DNA of 5,008 bases from an uncultured Gemella sp. (GTDB taxonomy: Bacteria > Bacillota > Bacilli > Staphylococcales > Gemellaceae), in NCBI GenBank assembly GCA_927911695.1, contig CAKMQO010000172.1:1-5008 (forward strand). The letters are read 5' to 3'. The translations under genes were made by a program, and so were the position numbers. Under the pieces are notes generated by a model. It was given only the letters and a program-made list of their open reading frames with translations. It was not told the origin of the DNA and made no database searches. Positions 1 through 4,843 of the stretch are shown here, in pieces (positions within the stretch are counted from its first letter, which is position 1; each line of letters opens with the position of its first letter).

Positions 1-302
1 AACAAATTTATAAACTTGTAGACGTATCACTAAGACAAACGTTAACTCGTTCTATCAATACGGTATTAACAGTTATAATCACAGTAGTAGTTATGTTATT
101 ATTAGGAAGTAGTTCAATCTACTCATTTAACGTAGCATTACTTATCGGTTTAGTCTTTGGTTTATATTCATCACTATTTATCGCAGCTCAACTATGGGCA
201 GTATTAAAAGTACGTGAATTAAACAAAAAAAGGAAAAAATTGATGTTAGTGTTCGTCAAATCTCCAAGAGAGAGAAAAGAAAACGATAAAGTTTTAGTAT
301 AG
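1..302 (+). CDS. secF: Protein translocase subunit SecF (or SecDF), C-terminal end
   Basis: This is the 3' end of a gene that starts upstream of the window. The frame is open from base 3, so the first ATG inside it (93) is an internal codon and not the start. The visible protein is about 99 residues. It begins QIYKLVDVSLRQTLTRSIN, and the SLRQTLTRSINT stretch is a hallmark of the last transmembrane pair of SecF and of the SecF half of SecDF. Two hydrophobic segments follow (about residues 21-37 and 44-66, the second containing FNVALLIGLVFGLYSS), then a basic cytoplasmic tail rich in K and R. SecD/SecF use the proton motive force to help SecYEG-SecA translocation at the membrane. A separate SecF and a fused SecDF cannot be told apart from this end alone. 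A terminator follows directly. Confidence 0.9.
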   Translation, partial: QIYKLVDVSLRQTLTRSINTVLTVIITVVVMLLLGSSSIYSFNVALLIGLVFGLYSSLFIAAQLWAVLKVRELNKKRKKLMLVFVKSPRERKENDKVLV

Positions 303-310
303 AAATATAT

Positions 311-353
311 AGACTCAAAATTAAGGAAACTTAGTTTTGGGTCTTATTTTTTC
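311..353 (+). terminator. Intrinsic terminator after secF
   Basis: The left arm (311-324, AGACTCAAAATTAA) pairs with the right arm (331-344, TTAGTTTTGGGTCT) across the 6-base loop GGAAAC. That gives 14 pairs including two G-U wobbles, and a T-rich tract (344-352) follows. It lies 8 bases after the secF stop codon and should end the sec transcript before the glycosyltransferase gene. Confidence 0.85.
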
Positions 354-450
354 TTGCGTTAAAACAATAAAAAGATTACAATTAATAATGAAGTAATAAT
401 CGTTTTGAACACATAGAACTTTCATAAATTTGATTTAAATAGGTACATTA
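354..450 (+). other. AT-rich leader between secF terminator and glycosyltransferase
   Basis: There is no gene here. Since a terminator precedes it, a promoter for the glycosyltransferase is expected in this stretch, but I see no convincing one. The best -35-like hexamer is TTGAAC (405-410), and no good -10 sits 16-18 bases after it (ATTTGA at 428-433 is poor). The start site of this transcript is therefore unresolved. Confidence 0.4.
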
Positions 451-457
451 AAAGGAG
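451..457 (+). promoter_or_regulatory. Strong ribosome binding site for the glycosyltransferase
   Basis: AAAGGAG lies 7 bases upstream of the ATG at 465, a near-ideal Shine-Dalgarno sequence and spacing. It fixes the start of the glycosyltransferase. By contrast, the ATG at 932 in the downstream piece of the same gene has no such site, which supports reading the two frames as one gene. Confidence 0.85.
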
Positions 458-464
458 AAAAATT

Positions 465-884
465 ATGAAACTGATTACGATTCATCCAGGGAAGTGGAAA
501 AAGGAAGTGAAAAAATATGGGTATGAATCTTCTCAATTATCAAGAAAAAAAATAGCTGACCATTTAGGATGGGAGTATTTTTACATACTCACAGCACCGC
601 AAATCAGAGAAAACTGGAAAGAAGGATATAAAAAGATTGGTTTTCAAAGTAGTGAAATAATTAACATATGTAATTACCAATCTGATATTGGTCATGATGA
701 TTTAGGGGTATTACCAGAGGATGTTATTCCAAAGTATCCTAATGGAAAAATCAATTTAATTAATGGCTTCGTGGCGAGTATAGAAGCGAATGAGGAAACA
801 ATGTATTTCACTTCGGGTTTATATTTAAAGAAAAATAAAAACAATGAACTTGAATGGTATAACAAAATGGTAGTGTTGTTTTAA
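465..884 (+). CDS. Glycosyltransferase, N-terminal fragment (139 aa)
   Basis: This is the 5' piece of the interrupted glycosyltransferase. It starts at an ATG with a strong ribosome binding site. Residues 1-133 look like a normal N-terminal domain: an early HPGKWKKEVKKYGYESSQLS segment, where the polypeptide enters the GT-B fold, then LGWEYFYILTAPQIRENW and IGFQSSEIINI..YQSDIGHDD. The last residues (KMVVLF) come from the wrong frame after the lost A and are not expected in relatives. Alone it lacks the donor-binding domain, so it would not be a working enzyme. Confidence 0.75.
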   Translation: MKLITIHPGKWKKEVKKYGYESSQLSRKKIADHLGWEYFYILTAPQIRENWKEGYKKIGFQSSEIINICNYQSDIGHDDLGVLPEDVIPKYPNGKINLINGFVASIEANEETMYFTSGLYLKKNKNNELEWYNKMVVLF

Positions 885-931
885 GAGCTAGAAAATATAA
901 TCCAAGAAGAGAACCAACACCAATCTATATT

Positions 932-1777
932 ATGACAGAACAATATCTGTATTATAAAGATGGTATGTGGCTAACTGATGAAGATTTACTAATAAAAGTC
1001 CTAATTAATTTGACAGATAAAAATGATATTATTATAAGAGATCAACACGAAATTGTTCATCCGAAGTTATGGCGCTTTGTAGAAAATACTAATAGGAATT
1101 ATTATGAATATATTCATCACAATGTACTTAGTAGTCTGGTGAGTAATCTACGTAAGAAAACAAAATATCTTGTAGCATCAGAAATGTTGACAGAAGTTTT
1201 ACAATCGCAAGGATATAAAGTTAATTTTATTCCTCCAATGGTAATAGATAAAAATTTACTAGTAAAAACAATCAGAAATAGTCCAAGGTCGTATTGTTAT
1301 GTAGGAAATATGACTGAAAATAAAAGATTGGAAATGGTTATTCAAGCATTTAGCTCACTATATAATACGGGTATAGATGTTGAAGTTACTTTGTACGGAG
1401 GAGATAAACAATCAATAAGAGAGAAATTTATAGATATTACGCCGAATATAAAAGTGGCAGGCTATGTAGATGAGGTACCATATTGGGAATATGATGGATA
1501 TATATCAGCTTCAAAAAGAGAATTGTTTGCGAATGCATGTGTAGAGGCGATGAGTTTTGGTTTAATTTGTATTCTATCAAATGTAGATATAGCCCATCGT
1601 TATTATGGACATAAGAATAAAGATGTTATTCTTTTTGATGATATCGAAGGATTAATAGATACACTAAAATATCTCTTTTATAGTGAAAATATTAATACTC
1701 AGAATACTATAGATTTTGTAGAAAAGTATGCTATAGAAAAATGTTGTGGAGAGTTTTTTAGAATTATAGAATTATAA
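932..1777 (+). CDS. Glycosyltransferase, C-terminal catalytic fragment (281 aa)
   Basis: This is the 3' piece. Its frame is open from 863, and 932 is only its first ATG. The bases before 932 lack a Shine-Dalgarno sequence and already encode family-like sequence (NGSVVLRARKYNPRREP). Fragment residues 120-140 (YCYVGNMTENKRLEMVIQAF) match the GT4 segment usually written G-R-x(4)-K, but with N-M where R is usual; K131 remains. The strand TLYGG (154-157) follows. The E-x7-E pair is E197 and E205 in SKRELFANACVEAMSFG, the typical donor-binding loop of GT4 retaining enzymes. A tandem H-H (62-63) sits where relatives have their interdomain histidine. In the rebuilt protein these residues are shifted by 156. 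The gene ends at 1777 with TAA. Confidence 0.8.
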   Translation: MTEQYLYYKDGMWLTDEDLLIKVLINLTDKNDIIIRDQHEIVHPKLWRFVENTNRNYYEYIHHNVLSSLVSNLRKKTKYLVASEMLTEVLQSQGYKVNFIPPMVIDKNLLVKTIRNSPRSYCYVGNMTENKRLEMVIQAFSSLYNTGIDVEVTLYGGDKQSIREKFIDITPNIKVAGYVDEVPYWEYDGYISASKRELFANACVEAMSFGLICILSNVDIAHRYYGHKNKDVILFDDIEGLIDTLKYLFYSENINTQNTIDFVEKYAIEKCCGEFFRIIEL

Positions 1778-1808
1778 CAGGTTAGGAAAAAAATATTAAA
1801 AAATTATA

Positions 1809-1848
1809 AAAATACACTTTTGCAAAATTCACTTTTACAATGTATTTT
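1809..1848 (+). repeat. Inverted repeat with nested palindrome; weak terminator or operator candidate
   Basis: AAAATACA (1809-1816) is the exact reverse complement of TGTATTTT (1841-1848), across 24 bases. Inside lies the perfect 10-base palindrome TTTTGCAAAA (1818-1827). CACTTTT occurs twice, 15 bases apart (1815-1821 and 1830-1836). The stem is AT-only except for one C-G pair and lacks a long T tract, so as a terminator it would be weak. A protein binding site upstream of the promoter is the alternative. Confidence 0.35.
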
Positions 1849-1891
1849 CATTTTGCGATATAAAAAAAATGTAATTATTTTATGTTTATAT

Positions 1892-1920
1892 TTGATTTTG
1901 TATATACATAATGATATAAT
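1892..1920 (+). promoter_or_regulatory. Extended -10 sigma-A promoter for the LPXTG protein gene
   Basis: The -35 hexamer TTGATT (1892-1897) is followed after 17 bases by a perfect -10 TATAAT (1915-1920). TGA directly before the -10 (1912-1914) forms an extended -10 (TGN-TATAAT). Transcription should begin near 1927 and leave a leader of about 77 bases before the ATG at 2004. This is the best promoter in the window and gives the surface protein gene its own transcript. Confidence 0.8.
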
Positions 1921-1987
1921 GTTATAACTTAATAACCATAGATTTTTAAGGAATAAAATCATAGAAAATCACAGAAATAAATAGATT

Positions 1988-1996
1988 GAGAGAAAG
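1988..1996 (+). promoter_or_regulatory. Weak ribosome binding site for the LPXTG protein
   Basis: The purine-rich GAGAGAAAG lies 7 bases before ATG 2004. It matches only part of the Shine-Dalgarno consensus. It overlaps the upstream in-frame TTG (1986), which argues for starting at 2004, where the protein begins with a normal MKNN start of a signal peptide. Confidence 0.55.
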
Positions 1997-2003
1997 AAAA
2001 ATT

Positions 2004-2627
2004 ATGAAAAATAATGGGGAAAATAATATACAAAAATTTTCATTAAGAAAATATAAAGGGATTGGTGCAGCATCAGTTTTATTAGGGATGATGGTTGTTG
2101 GAGCTAGTCCGGTATTAGCTGAAGAAGCTGCAAATACGCCAAAAGAAAGTGCTGTAACACCTGCAAAAGATAATGTGAAAATGGAAACATTGAGTAATGG
2201 TGTGGGTAGTTATACAATGCCGAAAATGCATGTGTTTGAGAGAACGGAAGGTGGTGGACGACTGCATGGGGATGAAAACTGGTATGAGAAAAAGCATAAA
2301 CAATTCGAAGAAGACGTTAAGGAAGATTTGAAAAGGGTAGAGGATAGTAATATAAAAGAATCAGGTTCGGATACGTTTAAGGATACAAAAGTATCATTTG
2401 TAACAAAAGAAGGCGGAATTCTTAAAGAAGAAGTTGATTTGAATATTAATGAAAATAATAAGAGTATTTCTAGTTCAACTCTAAATTATAAAATTCGTGG
2501 ACTTTTTGGAAAACGCTATGAAGGAAAAATTACTAGTTTAAATGAAGAAGTATTAAACAAGCTAAAAAAAGAAGATGAAATTATAGAAAAAGATGGAATA
2601 AATATCATAAAATTGATACAAAATTAG
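2004..2627 (+). CDS. Surface protein fragment 1: signal peptide and N-terminus
   Basis: ATG 2004 is chosen over the in-frame TTG at 1986. Residues 1-39 form the signal: a charged start, F-S-L-R-K at 12-16, G19, S24 and a hydrophobic segment ending at A39, with cleavage expected before EEAANTP. The mature part is acidic and Lys-rich: TMPKMHVFERTEGGGRLHG (about 65-85), then a charged stretch (EKKHKQFEEDVKEDLKR) and a beta-rich part (KVSFVTKEGGILKEEVDLNI). I do not recognise a family. Frame loss occurs near residue 198; the last dozen residues (INIIKLIQN) are out of frame. Confidence 0.75.
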   Translation: MKNNGENNIQKFSLRKYKGIGAASVLLGMMVVGASPVLAEEAANTPKESAVTPAKDNVKMETLSNGVGSYTMPKMHVFERTEGGGRLHGDENWYEKKHKQFEEDVKEDLKRVEDSNIKESGSDTFKDTKVSFVTKEGGILKEEVDLNINENNKSISSSTLNYKIRGLFGKRYEGKITSLNEEVLNKLKKEDEIIEKDGINIIKLIQN

Positions 2628-3172
2628 AAAAACATGAAGGTACTTCAAATGAAACTACATTTAATGATATAACTGTTCATGCAAATCCTGGAAATCTTCA
2701 TAATGAAGATGGAAGTATTCGTTATAATAATATTAAAGAAGGTAGTAGAATATGGCTTGTTTCAGAAACATCTGAAAACCATTATGGGAAATATGTCTTG
2801 GCAACAAAAACATCGACTACTGATGATTCTTGGGTAGTAGAAACTTTTAAAAAAGGAGAAGGAAACGCTAAAGATTTCACAAAAGAAAACATAAATTCTG
2901 AAGGTGGAATAAAAGAAGGGGATACAATCTTAGTAGTTGAGAAAAATGAAGTTTCTTTAAAACTAGGAGCAGCATCAACAGCAACAGAACAAGCAGCATA
3001 TACAGCAGGAGTATTTTTCAATGAAAAATCACTATATGAGGGACTGAATGGGTTATTAGGTAATCAATTAGAAGATCTTGCTAAAGAACAAGAACAAACT
3101 ATTGAAAACAAACGTCTGAATAAAAAAAGAAAAAACTTGGGAAGAATTATACAAAAAACAATTAATAAATGA
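2597..3172 (+). CDS. Surface protein fragment 2: central region, no start codon of its own
   Basis: This frame is open from 2579 and continues the protein as NKYHKIDTKLEKHEG. It contains no ATG, and the TTG at 2798 has only a poor start context, so it is a continuation and not a gene. It carries a beta-rich part (GSRIWLVSETSENHYGKYVL, DDSWVVETFKKGEG, EGDTILVVEKNEVSLKLG), then an Ala/Thr patch (AASTATEQAAYTAGVFF) and the start of a Lys/Glu-rich helical segment (NQLEDLAKEQEQTIENKRLNKK). It leaves frame within or just after the A7 and A6 runs at 3122-3135. The final residues to the stop at 3170 are spurious. Confidence 0.65.
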   Translation, partial: NKYHKIDTKLEKHEGTSNETTFNDITVHANPGNLHNEDGSIRYNNIKEGSRIWLVSETSENHYGKYVLATKTSTTDDSWVVETFKKGEGNAKDFTKENINSEGGIKEGDTILVVEKNEVSLKLGAASTATEQAAYTAGVFFNEKSLYEGLNGLLGNQLEDLAKEQEQTIENKRLNKKRKNLGRIIQKTINK

Positions 3173-3839
3173 GCATCTAGTAGATAAACAAAATAGACCT
3201 ATTTATACTGCGTATGAGACATTCCATGGTTATATCAGAACAAATGGTGACTTTAAAGAGTACAGTGATATTGAAAAATATATTTCAATCTTAAAAGAAA
3301 AATTTGGAGAAGGACCGATCAAAACAAACTGGGATAATACTAGGGATAAAATAGAGCCAAAATTTATTGGAAATATTGAAGAATTTAAAGATACTAGTAA
3401 TTATGAAGAAGAAAAAGCAAATGTAGAAAAATTTAAAGAATCTCATAAAAACATTCAATACGTAAATGAAGTACCTAGTGATGCAAACTTTGTAAAAAAT
3501 GTATTTGAAGTAAATGTTGATTATAAATTAGGGAATAAAGCCGAGGATGAAAATTATCCAAACGATGAAAATGAGACAAAAGATTCAAATAAAAAATATC
3601 TTGCGTATACAACAGGTTCTAGAGAAGTTAGATATCATAGTGATAACAGTAAGTATCAGTATGGAATAGGTCAACTATATAAAGAATATACAAAAGATGG
3701 AGTTACATATAGAGTAGCTTCACCAACAAAATATGATCAATATGCTGATGTATCAGGGCCATCAATTACAGAAATTCATTATTACAATTTGTATCAACCA
3801 ACACGTGCTTATCACGTTAGTGAAGAGTTAACAAAATAA
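3129..3839 (+). CDS. Surface protein fragment 3: central region, no methionine
   Basis: This frame is open from 3120 to the TAA at 3837 and encodes about 237 residues without a single Met, so an ORF search by ATG misses it. It begins EKTWEELYKKQLINEHL, which continues the helical segment of fragment 2. Then come an aromatic-rich part (PIYTAYETFHGYIRTNGDF), a charged middle (FKDTSNYEEEKANVEKFKE), an Asp/Asn/Glu-rich linker (NKAEDENYPNDENETKDSN) and a Tyr-rich beta part (YHSDNSKYQYGIGQLYKEY, EIHYYNLYQPTRAYHV). No family is recognised. It leaves frame at the A4 run 3833-3836. Confidence 0.65.
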   Translation, partial: EKTWEELYKKQLINEHLVDKQNRPIYTAYETFHGYIRTNGDFKEYSDIEKYISILKEKFGEGPIKTNWDNTRDKIEPKFIGNIEEFKDTSNYEEEKANVEKFKESHKNIQYVNEVPSDANFVKNVFEVNVDYKLGNKAEDENYPNDENETKDSNKKYLAYTTGSREVRYHSDNSKYQYGIGQLYKEYTKDGVTYRVASPTKYDQYADVSGPSITEIHYYNLYQPTRAYHVSEELTK

Positions 3840-4723
3840 AAAATATTTACTCAAAAGAAGAAAAAGAAGTAATTGAAAATAAAGGTAGTGTAAAAGTAAA
3901 ATATGAATTACTTGATGGTACTGCAATTAAAGATGATGCTGATGTAATTAAAGATTCAGTTATAGAGAATATTGAAACTAAATATTATTTGGACAAAGAA
4001 GGAAATAAAATAATTGTCTCTGAGGTAAACACGCCGAAAACAGTTGATTATGATGCAACAAAATTAAAATTATCAGATATAACATCAACAAGTGGTAAAA
4101 AATACAAGTTAGTTGGATTGAAAAATACGTCGTCTGTAGAAAAAGGAAAAGTTACTCTAGGTACTACGGTGATAACTTATGTATATAAACTTGCTAATGG
4201 TGGAAATGTTTATGAGAAATATATGCTAGAAGGAACAGAAACAGAATTAGCAGATACGAAACAGCTAACCAAAGAAGCTATGATAGGAGATGAGTATATA
4301 TCAAATACTCCAGAAGCGGGAATGATGATTAAAAAAGATGGAAGAACATATATTTATAAGGGGCATAGATCAACGTCAGCATCGGAAAAAGGGGTAGTTG
4401 GTGAAAATGAAAAAATTGTAATTTATGATTTTGTAGAATATTTTAGTGAAAAAGGGGAACCCGAAGTACAACCAGAGCTACCAGAAGGAGTTATAAGTGA
4501 AAAAGGGGAACCCGAAGTACTAGAAAAACCTGAGTTTCTTTATGGAAAAGGTGATTCTACGATAAATGAAATAAATAAAACTACTGAGATACCAAAAGTT
4601 ATAGAAAATATAAAAGGTAAGACTCTTCCAAATACTGGAAGTACCTCAACAGAGACTACAACATTAGGATTATTATCCTTGATAGGAATAGAAGTAGCTA
4701 GAAGAAAGCTAAAGGCAAAGTAA
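3836..4723 (+). CDS. Surface protein fragment 4: MucBP-like modules and LPNTG anchor
   Basis: This frame is open from 3824, and 3836 continues fragment 3 as IKNIYSKEEKEVIENKG. The only early start-like codon is TTG 3989, which lies inside a repeated module and is not a real start. Two beta modules resemble MucBP-type repeats of Gram-positive surface proteins. The first ends YKLVGLKNTSSVEKGKVTLG then TTVITYVYK; the second has TYIYKGHRSTSASEKGVVGE then KIVIYDFVEYF. Both show the Y-x-(L/Y)-(V/K)...G-x-(V)...(V/I)-x-Y order. Next come SEKGEPEV twice, LPNTG at 4625-4639, a hydrophobic stretch (TLGLLSLIGIEVA) interrupted by a Glu, and RRKLKAK. It is the sortase-recognised end of the protein. Confidence 0.8.
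   Translation: MKNIYSKEEKEVIENKGSVKVKYELLDGTAIKDDADVIKDSVIENIETKYYLDKEGNKIIVSEVNTPKTVDYDATKLKLSDITSTSGKKYKLVGLKNTSSVEKGKVTLGTTVITYVYKLANGGNVYEKYMLEGTETELADTKQLTKEAMIGDEYISNTPEAGMMIKKDGRTYIYKGHRSTSASEKGVVGENEKIVIYDFVEYFSEKGEPEVQPELPEGVISEKGEPEVLEKPEFLYGKGDSTINEINKTTEIPKVIENIKGKTLPNTGSTSTETTTLGLLSLIGIEVARRKLKAK
4445..4520 (+). repeat. Two identical 25-base copies within the wall-spanning repeat
   Basis: Bases 4445-4469 and 4496-4520 are identical (start AGTGAAAAAGGGG, end CCCGAAGTAC), 51 bases or 17 codons apart. They encode SEKGEPEV, once followed by QPELPEGVI and once by LEKPEF. Similar GEPEVQP(A/E)LPE units occur in many copies before the LPXTG motif in streptococcal and Gemella surface proteins. 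Here only one full unit and the start of a second remain. Confidence 0.85.
4625..4639 (+). other. LPNTG sortase recognition motif
   Basis: L-P-N-T-G at rebuilt residues 875-879 is followed by a Thr/Ser-rich spacer, a short hydrophobic stretch and the basic tail ARRKLKAK. This is the standard class A sortase sorting signal; cleavage falls between T and G. Confidence 0.9.
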
Positions 4724-4809
4724 GATAGCTGTGAAAATTAAATAATACAAATAATAATAACGATTGTTTCAATTTTTTATCAATATGATTAATGGAATAA
4801 TCAAGAAAT

Positions 4810-4843
4810 AAGCTATGCTACATTAAGTAGTGTAGCTTTTTTC
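4810..4843 (+). terminator. Intrinsic terminator after the surface protein gene
   Basis: AGCTATGCTAC (4811-4821) pairs with GTAGTGTAGCT (4827-4837) over loop ATTAA. This gives 11 pairs with two G-U wobbles, plus an extra A-U pair at the base, and a run of six T (4837-4842) follows. It lies 87 bases after the stop codon. A weak 6-base inverted repeat, TGATTA/TAATCA (4786-4791 and 4798-4803), sits just before it. Confidence 0.88.

Larger units (their letters stand above)
465..1777 (+). pseudogene. GT4-type glycosyltransferase, interrupted by one frameshift
   Basis: Two open frames, 465-884 and 863-1777, make one protein of about 437 residues if one A is added to the A4 run at 864-867. The joined reading is ...EWYNKNGSVVLRARKYN..., and NGSV before a variable linker fits this family. 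The N-terminal half resembles the acceptor-side domain of the family that includes wall teichoic acid glucosyltransferase TagE and accessory-Sec GtfA (IGF..(S/N)EII then a (S/T)DI motif). The C-terminal half is a GT-B nucleotide-sugar domain with an E-x7-E pair. The likely role is cytoplasmic transfer of a sugar from a nucleotide donor to a surface glycopolymer or protein; donor and acceptor are unknown. It lies between secF and an LPXTG protein gene. I class it as an interrupted gene because no in-frame route joins the halves. If the missing base is a sequencing error the gene is intact. Confidence 0.8.
1778..2003 (+). other. Regulatory intergenic region upstream of the surface protein gene
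   Basis: This stretch of 226 bases is without a gene and is very AT-rich. It holds an inverted repeat with a nested palindrome (1809-1848), a clear promoter (1892-1920), and a leader of about 77 bases containing a short inverted repeat (1941-1946 with 1955-1960) and a 10-base imperfect tandem repeat (1955-1964 and 1965-1974). There is no strong T-tailed terminator for the glycosyltransferase, so read-through into the surface protein gene is possible. Confidence 0.6.
2004..4723 (+). pseudogene. LPXTG-anchored surface protein with YSIRK-like signal, interrupted by three frameshifts
   Basis: Four frame pieces join into one protein of about 906 residues if one A is added near 2597, one A is removed from the A runs at 3122-3135, and one A is added at 3833-3836. 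Order: YSIRK-like signal peptide (1-39, FSLRKYKGIGAAS then a hydrophobic core ending SPVLA), a mature region of unrecognised fold (40 to about 610) with a Lys/Glu-rich helical part (about 335-395), MucBP-like beta modules (about 628-813), a short SEKGEPEV repeat (815-839), and an LPNTG sorting signal (875-879), a short hydrophobic stretch and basic tail RRKLKAK. The signal type is known for septal secretion, and sortase A should attach the protein to peptidoglycan. An adhesin-like role is inferred from architecture only; no ligand-binding domain is recognised. It has its own promoter and terminator. It could be intact in the cell if the indels are errors. Confidence 0.85.

Noticed and set aside
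405..433. Promoter TTGAAC with ATTTGA for the glycosyltransferase
   Set aside because: The -10 match is too poor to call.
861..868. Programmed -1 ribosomal frameshift in the glycosyltransferase
   Set aside because: The AACAAAAT context is not an X-XXY-YYZ slippery heptamer in the right frame: Lys-tRNA on AAA would have to re-pair with CAA. No clear downstream stem was found, and A4 is short for transcript slippage.
2115..2303. Minus-strand open frame of 62 codons
   Set aside because: It lies wholly opposite the signal peptide and N-terminal coding part of the surface protein, has a Phe/His/Cys-rich composition and no ribosome binding site. It is a shadow of the + strand gene.
2782..3021. 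Minus-strand open frame of 79 codons
   Set aside because: It lies opposite surface protein fragment 2. Its Ser/Phe-rich composition is what the reverse complement of Lys/Glu/Thr coding gives.
3989..4723. TTG 3989 as the start of an independent 244-residue LPXTG protein
   Set aside because: It has no signal peptide, no ribosome binding site, and the frame carries matching surface-protein sequence upstream to 3836. It is the C-terminal part of the larger protein.
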